From positions 1 to 62,000 of the forward strand of contig JAQGDQ010000060.1 of the NCBI GenBank assembly GCA_030141605.1: a stretch of DNA of 62,000 bases, given 5' to 3'. Position numbers and translations under genes: made by a program. Within the stretch, counting starts at the first letter, position 1; each line of letters starts with the position of its first letter. Under the pieces are notes generated by a model. The model saw nothing but the letters and a program-made list of their open reading frames with translations, ran no database searches and was not told the origin of the DNA. Origin of the DNA: Tubiluchus corallicola (taxonomy: Eukaryota; Priapulida; Priapulimorpha; Priapulimorphida; Tubiluchidae). Shown here piece by piece: positions 13,601 to 24,800 of this stretch.

Positions 13601-13890
13601 GTACTTGATGCAATACATAAATTTCAATCTTTGCTTCTGTAACTAATCTTTTGTTTCATAGCTCGTTGGTGGACATTGGCGGACTTCCACATCTTCAATT
13701 CCTGGACTTATCGGGTTGCTTTCAACTGACCGGCACATCCATTGCCGACTTGGTGAACACGACGCCGCTTCTGACGCCTCCCAAATTGTTTTACTGCGAC
13801 AACATCGTTGATGGTCCTTTTGCTCTGGAGGCTAGCGGGTGTAGAAATCTGGAATCGGCGTGCCGCATGTGCTGTCGAAATGCTAAGTAG
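1628..13890 (+). CDS. FBXL5: F-box/LRR-repeat protein 5, iron-sensing SCF substrate receptor (complete, 11 exons)
   Basis: FBXL5 is the SCF ubiquitin-ligase receptor that targets iron regulatory protein IRP2 when iron and oxygen are plentiful. Exons: 1628-1711, 2562-2699, 3558-3755, 4479-4606, 6075-6181, 7885-8052, 9782-9958, 10952-11088, 11188-11270, 11453-11974, 13662-13890. All have GT-AG borders and matching phases and give 656 aa (human 691). The start [20 protein letters not shown] is nearly identical to vertebrate FBXL5. The hemerythrin di-iron ligands are present: H15, HE..E in [10 protein letters not shown], the His of CHSDNRL, and H...E in [10 protein letters not shown]. The F-box is in exon 6 ([20 protein letters not shown]), followed by the conserved acidic DEDADIDE in exon 7 and LRRs ([41 protein letters not shown]). 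The C-terminal YCDN, SGCRN and MCCRN supply the four cysteines of the [2Fe-2S] site. There is a 7-residue insertion between the second and third sets of iron ligands. Confidence 0.96.
3900..4420 (+). repeat. Dispersed repeat family A, copy 1 (FBXL5 intron 3)
   Basis: About 500 bp that recurs in reverse orientation near 50130-50560 and, in part, near 56290-56660. Shared landmarks are CGGTAACGTGATCACCATGA, GTTAGTTTCTGATGTCATAT, and an AAAGGAAAACTG-like edge. The repeat carries no recognisable coding sequence and is probably a non-autonomous DNA transposon. Ends are approximate. Confidence 0.65.
5010..5478. repeat. 91-bp tandem repeat in FBXL5 intron 4
   Basis: Five copies of a 91-bp unit. The landmark GTAATATTTCAAGCT recurs at about 5069, 5160, 5251, 5342 and 5433. 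Units differ at a few positions (CTGTTGCAG or CTCTCGCAG). The array is wholly intronic, between FBXL5 exons 4 and 5. Open frames across it are by-products. Confidence 0.9.
7232..7518. repeat. Tandem duplication of about 140 bp in FBXL5 intron 5
   Basis: Two adjacent diverged copies, about 7232-7370 and 7371-7518. Both contain TTATAAGATAC, GTATTGCTGATCCTAGCTT and CATATTTGC.TAGCAAAC. The second copy has a short internal insertion. No function is apparent. Confidence 0.8.
9916..10400 (+). repeat. Tandem duplication that copied the end of FBXL5 exon 7 into intron 7
   Basis: The last part of exon 7 (9916-9958, encoding [14 protein letters not shown]) and about 200 bp of the following intron recur directly downstream from about 10165. 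The second copy reads GAATCATCAGATAGTGAGTT then TGGCAGTATTTCTGGCACTGCAG. Its donor is destroyed: the GGTACATTTT of the real exon is GACACATTTT in the copy. Both copies share ATTTTAATGGATT and TATGTGCGATAGA further on. The second copy is therefore an exon remnant that should not be used as a splice donor. Confidence 0.8.
12165..12560 (-). repeat. Dispersed repeat family C, possible copy (FBXL5 intron 10)
   Basis: The segment shares short landmarks, in reverse orientation, with the repeats near 40590-41120 and 60740-61140. These are GACATGTGCGCATGGCCACA near 12260 and CGCCACTGATTATTTTATAC near 12516. Similarity is patchy and the limits are uncertain. Confidence 0.4.
12857..13293. mobile_element. 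hAT-like MITE in FBXL5 intron 10
   Basis: A 437-bp element with inverted ends CAGGGCTGTGGA and TCCACAGCCCTG. It is filled with degenerate ACTCCG units near both ends. The CAGGG start is typical of hAT ends. The 8-bp flanks CATATATA and CATATCTG agree at 6 of 8 positions, compatible with a decayed 8-bp target duplication. It has no coding capacity. Confidence 0.8.
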
Positions 13891-14294
13891 TTTTCGAAAT
13901 GTGAACATTTTTTCCCATTCCTTTCTGTAGTCATTGGTTTCATGGGGCCTTTGATGGAACTAAGAACTGTGGTAAAATGGGGGGAGTGTTACTACAATTT
14001 TCCCGCCAAACTCAATTTTTTCGGGATTGTTATATTTAAAGTATTAAGAAACTGTACACTCTCCAACATGTACAATGAGAAATGTCTTTCTGTTCTGTTT
14101 TTTAATGATGTGGTTTGGTGTTTTGTTCTGTTTTTAATGATGTGGTTTGGTGTGAGAAAGAAATTTTTGTTTTAAAATCATAACAAATACAGTATGACTA
14201 ATAGTTAAAGCAAAATGGACTTCTTATAATCTTTGAGCCTTTCAACACCACACACTCAGCTGTTACATTTACTACTCAGTCTATAATTTATGTG

Positions 14295-14710
14295 CAGGGT
14301 TCCCAAGGTCAGGAAAAATCCTTGAAAATACTGGTTATCCTGGAAAGTCAGGGGAAAAGATAATTTGGTAAAAAGTTAGGGAAAATGATGAAAATGGGGC
14401 AAAGGGTCAACGAAATTGAAAAGGGTTGCAAGAATAATCATTTTTGTGAACCGATGTTTTTCGAAACATATTTTTCAGCAATTCGCATTCAAATAAAATT
14501 TTGCTATGACAGGTTGCCAGTTTCAATTTCTGTTCCAAAAATAATGATTGCCGACACATTATATATCAGTACATGTATGAATGTCCTTGCACAAAAATGT
14601 TTGAATATGTATACTGACAGTGGAATTTCTGCTTATCTTGGTCATGGAAAATCAATATTTGGTCTGGGAAAAGTCATGAAAATTTATTTTAAAATTCTAT
14701 GGGAACCCTG
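14295..14710. mobile_element. hAT-like MITE downstream of FBXL5
   Basis: A 416-bp element with ends CAGGGTTCCCA and TGGGAACCCTG and internal copies of GGAAAAGTCA/GGAAAGTCAGGGAAAA. A 115-codon open frame across it looks random. The flanks are related over about 26 bp (ACTCAGTCTATAATTTATG and ATTCGGTCTATAATTCATC), a longer direct duplication than the 8 bp expected for hAT. Confidence 0.75.
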
Positions 14711-15178
14711 TAATTTACTATTCGGTCTATAATTCATCTGGATTTATAAATAGAAAGAAGCAGTTGTCTAGGCAGCTTCTACCAAGCTAGGTTGGTGACC
14801 TTGGATATCCTGTTACTGTTTCCTGTAGCTTCCTGTTACTTTATTTGTGCTCCTAGATCTAAATAACTTGTACGTTTTTCTTCGTTCGGTCTTTGACCTC
14901 ACATTTCTGCAACTATTACCAATACTTTTTCATTTCTCGTATACATTACTGCGACGTGTTATTACACGTAGAGTTTTGCTTGTGTGTTTTTTTGTTGCTT
15001 TATTTAAAAACAAGACCAAACTAAATGCTTTCACGTTCCTCTGCCGTGTCATTAGCTTGTCCACATAAATTTCCAAGGCTATCTAACCTCTAGTTTTGAT
15101 TTTGTAATTGAGGTGATCATATGTTGTAGCTTTTAATAGCTGAACCTGTCAGAACGATAACCTAATTTTTCTTCCTAG

Positions 15179-16496
15179 ATTCTGCTAAGCTCTTAGAAAT
15201 TTTAGGTCATCGACCATCTGAACTTAAACTGACTGCAGCTGCTGCTACTTTAGGTATTTTTTCAATAATTAAACCTTGACACACATTTGTTTCTGCTTAG
15301 ATGTGCCATCTTTTTTTAATTCTTTTCCTTTTTTGAATGCATGCTCATTTGTTTTTGCCATTATTCTTGCAGGCAGCTGTAGACTTTTCATTATCTGTTT
15401 TGTTGGTTCTCAGAATACAATATGTTATGCGTTCACTTGCTCAAGTGTTTTTGAAAAAAATGCCCATATATATCGAGTTCAGTATTGTAAACTATAAATG
15501 CGCAATTTCTAAAATTTACCTGATGCAGATAGCCTAAGACCATTGCATATTCTTAGAATGTGATAGTGAAACGACTGAAATGATACTAATAAGTTTCAGC
15601 AGGCGTGTCTTTATGCAGACTGTAATTAGACGAAGCCATGTTTAGCTTCGTTAGAGGAGACAAGAGACAAGGTTAGGCAGCGGTTCTGTTTAAAAAAGTC
15701 AGGGCTTCAGCATAAATAACATGCAAACTAGGTGGCATTGCGTATTGACATTTGCTGTTCAGTCATAATGATGCCACTTTGTCCACTGCTAAACACAATT
15801 GATTTCTACATGAACGTGTTTTGGGAAGGTTTTCAAAAACAGATTCATACACAGGCAGGGAGACAAGCAGCAGCAACAAAGCAGTTGATATGCTGTAGCA
15901 GGACTGACAGCCTTCAATAATTGGCTCCGCATAAATGCTTGCAGTAATTTTGTCGTGAAAAATTAGCAACATTTGATCGTTGTCATCATGGGTAAACAAG
16001 AACTCAGTGAGCAAGGATTTAACTGTATTTCAAGCACCTATAACTATGCACCTGATATTATAGCAGAATCGACTGCTAATTTTTAATGTTAATGTTACTG
16101 CTTTATTGGCTAATTAGAGACCTATATACATCCTCATGAAAATGTTACCAAAACAAAAAACCCTTACCTTTAGATGACATTACTCATTAATTGTGGCAGA
16201 TTACAGTACTATATAAATGTGAAAACTTCAAAGCCAACTTCTAGCATGTGTATGTCTGTGCTAGGTAGGCCTGCAGTTCTTGTGTCAACAGTTTTGACAT
16301 TATGATCACCTTTTTAACTCATCTCTGAGGAAACCAAAATTCAGTATTACTTAAAAGCAATTTAAAGTTTGATTAGTTCACTATTGTTATTTCAGTGATG
16401 GAAGACAATCATTTGTGTTCAGAAATTATCGAACATGCACTAAAATGCAAGAGAAGTCTAAAACAGACAGGGTACAAATACAGGGAAGCACACTAA
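15179..16496 (+). CDS. Two exons of an unrecognised gene (C-terminal end)
   Basis: Two candidate exons join cleanly in frame. The first, 15179-15253, has a TTCTTCCTAG acceptor and a GTATTT donor and encodes SAKLLEILGHRPSELKLTAA followed by AATL. The second, 16396-16496, has a TTATTTCAG acceptor, encodes VMEDNHLCSEIIEHALKCKR and SLKQTGYKYREAH, and ends in TAA. The joint is phase 1. The peptide is helical and ARM-repeat-like in feel, but I cannot name a family. Upstream exons would need to lie between FBXL5 and 15178 or be skipped over; I found none. Exons this short can arise by chance, so this is tentative. Confidence 0.35.
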
Positions 16497-16893
16497 ATGG
16501 CACATTTCTCTCTCATTTTTGATCTTAGATTGGAAAAAAATGAAAATTTGATCTGCCGAGATTCAAAGCTTTGACACCTTACCTAATGTAAAATCTATGG
16601 TGCATTAATTAGACTAGATATGTAGAATTTGGGGTAAATGGTATTGACCTATTGCTTAGCTTCTAGTGGTATGAGGCAGTGGTGTAACTATAGCTACCTT
16701 TGTATTAGCATACATGCTTGCCCTTAAATTGTAATAGGTAGTTTAGGCATTGTACATGGTTAATTGTAAATTTAACTATTAGTACTACTATTTTTGTACT
16801 TATTATTATTATTATTACATTGTTGTTCTTCAGCCTACCTCTTGTATGTGTTCATACAGTGTTGTGACAATACTGGGCGTAAATTAAGGCTTA

Positions 16894-17323
16894 CTGTAAA
16901 ATGGTTTTTCCACTGGACATATTGATGTTGCAGTGAGGGGCGCCGGCGGCAAATTACCGTGGCGATGGCAGCATTTATGAAAAGGGCACATTTTGTTTAC
17001 CCACATTTCTGTGGCCATATGACGATATGACTTATATATGAGTATATCTTATGCACCCCAAATACCTTCTGCCTCTCGCATATTCCTTTTAAAATGAATA
17101 ATCGATGCACATTTTCATGTAGTGTTTAATTTTGATGTCAGTTAAAAATGGCTGTTTGACAAATTAAACACATATTCTGTAAACTCTTCAGGGTAATCTT
17201 AGATAACCACAATTTTTTCATCAAAGAGGCAAAGTTTTGCTCATGCAGAAAGGGCATGGGGGCCGGTGCTTCCATGGCTCCCCTGGTTGCAGTACTAATT
17301 TTGTAACTGAAACCATTTTACAG
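16894..17323. mobile_element. Tc1/mariner- or pogo-like MITE
   Basis: A 430-bp element with inverted ends CTGTAAAATGGTTT and AAACCATTTTACAG, each flanked by TA (16892-16893 and 17324-17325). TA target duplication points to the Tc1/mariner/pogo group. It is non-coding. Confidence 0.75.
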
Positions 17324-18104
17324 TACACGTTTTCGTAAGGTTTTTTCTTTTTCCTAGTCACTTGATATTTGCAATCTTATTATTAATAATTTATCGACAT
17401 AGCATTTGTATTAGGCTTGCCTGCTTTTTCTGCTTTGTTGATAAGCGTTGCAATCACATATTTAAGTTATTTCAAGCTACATGCCGTTTCTTGATACGTT
17501 ATTATGATTAATGCATTCCGCAGCTTATTAACTTTTGTACATCGGAGATTGGCAATAAATATTTGGCTACGAATAAATTATGATTGTTGCAAGTTTTACA
17601 TTGTTTTTGTGTTGTGATTTATATGTAATAGGTGCTGCCATCTATTGGAAGAATGTAATAAAATCGTAAATCAGTCACATTCAGGAACAAAAAATGTATT
17701 CAATGCGAGTTGAATACTCAGTAGAAATACCAAGTCATTGTCAGAAAGTGCACATTAAAGACAAACACACATTAATGGTATTTAATTTAATTAAGAAAAT
17801 AAAATCATACGACCACTAATAAAAAAAAATTAATAATCACGGTTTATGTATATAATGTTCACAAATTCTTTTGAGTGTCTGCCACAAAATTCCTCTAACG
17901 TACTTATGTATAATGTTTTAAATAAAAATTATAAAATTGTTAGTAATTATCATTTAGAAATAAATTGACATTATTATTCATGACAATAAGAAGAATGGCA
18001 CATTTCTGTATCAATTTATGTAGAGAAGTTGATTTAGTTTATTAACGAAGTACTAGTAGATCCAAAAATAGTATAACAAGATACAACAGTAATTGTTAAA
18101 GGAA

Positions 18105-18560
18105 GACAGGATGATTTTTCAGATTAAATTTTAATACAATTAATACAGTAAAACCATTTATGACAATTAAATAATAGATTAAAATCTGTTATCTATTAAG
18201 AGCCCGGCTAGTGATGAGATCACAAACTCGCACAATTTTCAACATTAAAAACATCACATTGAAATACAGTGCTACTGTAAGATATTATGTGTGTTGTACT
18301 AAAACTAGACAAGTTTTAAGATAAAAATTCAAGTTTCAACTTTACCACTGTGCTCAAGCATGAGTTGTTGAACGGGTGTAGTTCATCACAAACTAACACA
18401 TCTGAATTGAGAGGTACAGTATTTGTTTTTTGTGCAACGCATTTTCAAAATGCAGGCGCTAATGCCCATCTAACTAGCGAAATGCGTGTAACAGCGAAGA
18501 ACGCGAAATTGCGTTTGTGTGGTAATAAACATTTTATGTAAGTCATTTTTTAAAAAATAG
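18105..18560 (-). repeat. Dispersed repeat family B, copy 1
   Basis: Related to 36320-36900 and 54240-55145, here inverted in part. Shared landmarks are AAAGGAAGACAGGATGATTT at the edge, GCTCAAGCATGAGTTGTTGA, GTTCATCACAAACT, and GCGCTAATGCCCATCTAACT. The copies end in sequence resembling AAAGGAAAACAGGATGATT, which may be a terminal inverted repeat. Short open frames in the copies are not conserved as protein. Confidence 0.65.
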
Positions 18561-19027
18561 TGTGTTTCTTTTCTATATTTTAAAGAATAGGTTATTTTGA
18601 CCTACAGTTTAAAATTGGGTCCAGTTTTGCTTTAACACATAACATGCACAAACTTAAAATGTTAAAAAGCAAAATGATATTGTAAGTTCATAGCTCACTA
18701 TAGATGTATAACAGTTGTTGACGTATTTAAAGATTTCTTTTTAAACTTGGATAATACATCATGTACTAATTCACAGACAAGATTTAGATCTACATTCCAC
18801 AAAGCATCAACATCAATTGCTGTGCAACCTATATTGTTTTACGTACATTCTCAGTTACTGCAAAATCACATTTTACTGTACATGTTTTCCATATTGAACA
18901 GTTAAACTGCTGAAAAACACAAACTGCACAAGTAATAAGAGCAATACGATTTGCATAAGCTTCAATATGTAATGAAGGAAAAAAGTGTTAAGACAGCAAC
19001 AAAAACATTTGAAGCATACTTTAAATA

Positions 19028-19482
19028 CAGTAAACCTCGCATATAAGGGACACCTCGGAACCGGAAAAAACTGTCCCTTATAGCCGAAGTTGAGTCAGAC
19101 CGAGGGTGTATCTAGACCTGTACCTTTACCCATAATTTTACGAATTATTGCTACACATTCAGTGCAAACGGTATGTAGGAAGCTCATTCAGTGATGCGAG
19201 ATGTGTGTTACCATGGAAACCGAGCTGTTTGAAGGCCGAGTTTGCGAAAAATTGAGGTTAAAAATCGATCAATTTCACTTTGATCATAGGGTCCCTTATA
19301 TGCGAGCTAATTTATCCGGTTTCTATTACACGGGACCTGAAGATATCGACCCTCATAACCAAAAATTCCTTATGTCCAAGTAGTTTATATATGCAGATTT
19401 TTACATAGGAAAAACGTAACGAAAAATCAGGACCGGTGTTGGTGGGTATCCGGCGAGTGCCCCTTATACCCGAGGTTGACTG
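19028..19482. mobile_element. pogo-like MITE, subfamily with TATAAGGG ends
   Basis: A 455-bp element flanked by TA on both sides. The left end CAGTAAACCTCGCATATAAG and the right end, read inward, CAGTCAACCTCGGGTATAAG, are imperfect inverted repeats. The same subfamily occurs at 34188-34498 and, truncated, from 49810. It has no transposase and was presumably moved by a pogo/Tigger enzyme encoded elsewhere. Confidence 0.85.
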
Positions 19483-21803
19483 TAGTAGATTTATGTAACA
19501 TATTATAATTTAACATCAGCTGCATTATGCAAATGAAGAGAAGATTCACAAGAGACGAAGCAGGGAAAGAAAAGATGCACCGCCTAGACATAGACACTTG
19601 TCTCGTAATTTAAACCACACAGCTACACAAATTGCTGCAAATGAGAAACATCCTTAATGGTTACAAAATTAATAGCATTAACAAACATAATAATTAGCAC
19701 AGACTATTGTAAAATATAAAACTAAAATCGAGAACAATACGAGCATACTACCATGATGGATTCATTTACTGTACAAAGTATTGATCAATAACACTGACAT
19801 CTTGTCACAACAACAAAAAATTTGGTGTATATATATATATAATCTCATAACATGTAATTACTCATAATAAATGTAAAACTGATTACTTAATCTGATTAGA
19901 ACAAAAACTGACGTCAAAATAACTACTACAATATCATAATTGACGTTAACAGCACCATATAAAATACTGACAAGCATCTGAGTTTGTAAAATGTACAAGG
20001 TGTACCAAAGAGAAACAGTGCAATTCTACTGCATAAGAAATGCGACAAAATAAATGTGGGCTTCTGCATTATCACATAATAATAACATACATAAAAATAA
20101 CATCATATTTTTATATCATAATTCCAATTTTCACGAGGTGACCACACATACTGGACTTTGTCTAGCGTAACATATAGTATTTATTAGTGCACTGTTTCCT
20201 TTGGAACAACCTGTATTAATAAATTTAATTAAACAAAAAAATAATATCACCTTAGAAAAAGCTATTGGAGATTCAAAGTTATACAATTTAAAATAAAATG
20301 CATCTTATCTGGCCAAGAAGCCAAGAAAACTGTACTTGAATTGTGCAAAAATACCTCACGTTTTAATAAGGCGACTTTTACATTTTCAAAACAACACCAG
20401 TATGACTACCTGTGATGCAATCTTTTCCTAAACTCAAATGTAATACAAATGAAATAGAAGTAACACTTAAACAGCAGGTGCACTACTACTAGCTACCCGT
20501 GGTCGTGGTATTATTTACCATTTGATATATTATTTTTGTAAAAAATTATTGAACAAAAAAGATGGCAGAAAATACAGTATGCCAAAAAACATCATTTTCA
20601 GTACACAAAATAATTAAATCTTGTCAATGCCCAGAAATGTCTTAAAAGGGAATCTGTTACAACAATAAGAAAGTGTAAAAAGTAGAACATTCCAAAAAAT
20701 TCAATGAACGTATGTAAAACTTATTCTAACAAAAATGCTAGTCAACTCACCGGACTATGACGACTGAGACACAAAAGCATAAAAAATAATAAACACATTT
20801 TTATACATGCATAAATACTGATGCTGACGCACAGGCAACTCTATAGTTACACAACTAGGTTTGCATCGTACGTGTGGCAAACAACAGTTCTCTAGGCTGT
20901 CTAATTTTTCGATTAAAACTATCAGAATGTTAAAAAACGACAACAGATTTCTGTCGTTAGACTATTGAAGCAAAAGCCAAGTCTCTTGGGAAGTTGAGCT
21001 TATTCTAATATTTGAGAAAAATGTTGGAAAGCTTCAGTAGTGAAATTGTGATAAGCATCTTGTGTAATCAGTAATTTCAATTTGAAATTGCGATCACTTC
21101 ACGCTTGGGCGCGCGCTCATTTTGGTGAAAAAATGGCGTCATCTGGTTACTGTGCAATATAAACAGTTATTCTACCAGGTGCTTCGGCAATCTTTTTTTT
21201 TGACTTACAGAGCGAACTCAATAAACTAAGTAACCAACCCGGTACCTACTGTAAGCTTGATAGTTTACATGCGTATCTGAAAGTCAACAAAGTCTTGTAA
21301 ATTAATTACATTTACGCAACTAATGTATACTACTTACACACTTTGCGGTATAATCGTCTGGGTTAAACCTATGCAACAACTTTAAACTTGGTCATAACTG
21401 ATCCAATGACAAATTTTACATAAACACATGACACTAGAGTAATAGAACTTCTGAGTGAACTATAGAAATTTCTCAACGCATACCTTCACTCAGCTTGCCT
21501 TCACAACACTCACGCTGCCCAACAGTCACCAGCCTACATCATTTTTTCAATATGCCGGCAGCAACGTTCGTCTGGCGGGAAATGAAAACTATTTAAATTA
21601 CTTTTATATTTTTAAGCAAAGCACTCTACGCGCATATCTTGTGTGCTGATTTCAACATTTTTAATTGCAATGCAATAATTAAATTAAAATGCAATAATGT
21701 TGTTTGAAGATTGGTTCTTCCTTTAAACAATTCATTCAAAAATTTCCATCAGAACCTTAAATTCTATGCGAGAAGAATCTGAACATTCAAGCTAACGCAC
21801 TTA

Positions 21804-24800
21804 TTATGCAAGGAAAGCAAACAAAAGAGCAACAGACAGCAGAGCGTTGCATACATGAGCAATTGTTGATTGAGCAGGAACAGTTGGCCGTTGCCAAACA
21901 GGACAGGTAAACATTTCCTTATCCGGGGCGGTGTACCAGTAAAAATCAATCTTGGGTTCAAAACATTCGACGGTTGAACTTCTACTCCAGTTGTTAGCAA
22001 GCCATTGCATGGTGCAGTCACAAACAAGCGGACTCTCTGTGGACAGAAAAATATCAAATAATCAAATAGAAAATGTCGGGGTCATTACGTGCCAAATCAA
22101 TGTCATCTAAGTCAAGAACTAGAAGGAGGGTGGTTCTAACCAGGGTTGGTTTCAAGACAAATTTTTCAAGTTTTATGTAAGTGGAGGGTTTTCTTGTGCT
22201 TTAAAAAATGTCAACATTGCGCCAGCATTAGCATAAAAGCTAAATTGTACTGAAGTTACTTTTTCATTGTTTAAAACCTACCATAAATATGTATTGCGAA
22301 GTCAGAAGGAGACATGTCTTTGTGCAGAATTGGTCTGTTCATATGTGAAATGTTGCTCTTTTCTATTTTCATTGAGGATATCTCCGGGTTGTTGGAGAAA
22401 TCAAAATCAGCACTGACCAGCCTCGGATGCTCCTCGATTTGTAAGTAGTATAATGTGGTTAACAGAGAAAAAGCTCGAGGATGAATAGTAGTCAGGTTTC
22501 TGTTGTTTATTAACTGCATCTTTGTCACTCCTACAAAAGAACGAAAGAGTTGAAATAATAAATGTACAATGTAACTGTAACGTGTCTTTTCCCAAACCTT
22601 AGATCGCAAGTGTTGACCGTTATTTTGCATGCCAATTATCTGAGCATCAATAATTATTCACTTCATCATTTCCTCTATCTCAGGGGTGTGCAAACTATCT
22701 GACTAGCCGGGCCACATTAAACTTTCCCGCAATTCCTGCGTGCCACAGGCAGTTTGATCAAGGAGCTAAGTACAGAAAGGCCTAATAACGATTTTTTTGC
22801 ATTCGACCTGCGTACATCATTACTACTACACTCGAGAAACTATTTTACAAGTTATTAAAATTTATATTACAAACCATATATTTCTACTTTCAGGACAGAT
22901 AGTGGTAATTTCATTACAATGCATATTAGTAATGTGTATCACACAGTCTGTGTAGTACAGTGACATTAAGCTACAACCGCCTTGTAAGGGTTAATGGCAT
23001 CCGATCTAGTAAAAAAAACTACCCGCGCTATCTTTGGGATCGTGGCACGGACTTCAGCTGGATATACTCAATTAATAGCCCGGGCCACACTTTCATTAGG
23101 TTGACAAATCTCTTCGCGGGCCGCACAAATTCTCTCGGCGGGCCGCAATTTGCACACCCCTGCTCTATCTTATCCTTGTCTCATCCTCCCCTCTGTAATC
23201 CTTGCCATTTTTTCTCCCCTTGCACGTTTTACTTCTCGTTTGCCCACCAATATATGATGTCACCAATATATGATGTTATATCATATTCCTAAAGAATTCT
23301 TAATAGTGCCTTCACCTGAGAGGCTTTTATATATACGTTTTTTTGTAAACCCGTAAGCCAATCATTTAGTACTGTTCAATGATTTTAGCTGCCAATGTAT
23401 TGTTTCAAATAAAAACAGTTACTAAAAATGAAAAACTAAACCAACATAGCGTTAGCCTCATTTCGATACATTTGCACTCTTCACAATGACAAACAATGCA
23501 ATATTACGGCAGATAAAATACACTAGTACCTCCGTTTTCGACCAAATTTTATTCCTAAAAAGCGTTAGAAAACCGATTTGGTTGAGTGCCGAACCATTTA
23601 TTCCCATAAGAAATCATGTAAAAGCAAATAATCCGTTCTCAAGCACCAAATGAACTGCAAAGTATTACTAAAATGAAATATAATAATGCAAAAATGTTTA
23701 TTCAAATGGCAACATTTGCAAAATCAGCAGCTTTAATTGTCTCCTTATTCTTCAAAAAAGTTTATCTCGTTGATTTCGGTATGCCATACATTGACGCAAG
23801 ATTGGAAACACGAACTCCATTCTCACGTTTTGCTATGATTTCTTTAGTTCTATAGTCGCTCTCGTAGTTTTTCATTTTCCTTTCTCACCGTCACTTGCAC
23901 TCTTCTTAGGAGACGTGATTGGGGTGAAGTATAACACAAAAATAAAAGTAATCCAGGAAAAATAAGCAGAATAAGGAATTAGCGATGTTACGTGATTCAA
24001 ATGTTGTGCGTGACTACTCTCGGGTGCGGTCGGTTACGCTCAGCTCTACTCGGCTCACCGCGCATGCGTTCGTCACGTGTTTGGCAGTTGGTTGAGTACC
24101 GAAATTCTGGTCCAGAGCGGAGACAATTTCAGGTGGAATGTTCTGGTGGAAAACTGATTTGTTCGAGTACGGAGACGTTTGACAACGGAGGTATGACTGT
24201 ATCCAAAAAAACTTTTCCCTGAGGTCACCCATTAATTTACTAAGCAAGCATGATGCTGTGAAAGTCATTTTGACGTGTTGTTCACTCACTTGGTTTTGAT
24301 TGAGTTTAGACACATAAGTATGAACAAGAATAAAAAATCTATAATACATATTTGCACTGCACATAACAGAAAAGTGTTTATTAAAACTACAGACACATGA
24401 GTAGCATGACTGCTGCACTGAACACTGAGAGTGAGAGTCCTACAGAAACATGAGTAGCACTACTGCTGCACTGAACACTGAGAGTGAGAGTCCTACAGAA
24501 ACATGAGTAGCACTACTACTGCACTGAACACTGAGAGTGAGAGTCCTACAGACACATGAGTAGCAATACTGCTGCACTGAACACTGAGAGTGAGAGTCCT
24601 ACAGAAACATGAGTAGCATGACTGCTGCACTGAACACTGAGAGTGAGAGTCCTACAGAAACATGAGTAGCACTACTGCTGCACTGAACACTGAGAGTGAG
24701 AGTCCTACAGAAACATGAGTAGCACTACTGCTGCCCTGAACACTGAGAGTGAGAGTCCTACAGAAACATGAGTAGCACTCCTGCTGCACTGAACACTGAG

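Larger units (their letters stand above)
17324..21803. other. Gene-poor AT-rich intergenic stretch
   Basis: Between the orphan exons and the 3' end of the LRR gene I find no exon with good borders. The stretch holds family B copy 1 (18105-18560), a pogo-like MITE (19028-19482), a short AT run near 19830, and near 17630 the sequence TAATAGGTGCTGCCATCTAT, also seen at 39060 and inverted at 25195. Short open frames here look random. Confidence 0.6.

Noticed and set aside
21120-21170. ATGGCGTCATCTGG as a possible gene start
   Set aside because: The frame stops after nine codons and no good donor precedes the stop.
24014-24418. 134-codon minus-strand frame
   Set aside because: It spans a pogo-like MITE end and a minisatellite flank and lacks any domain.
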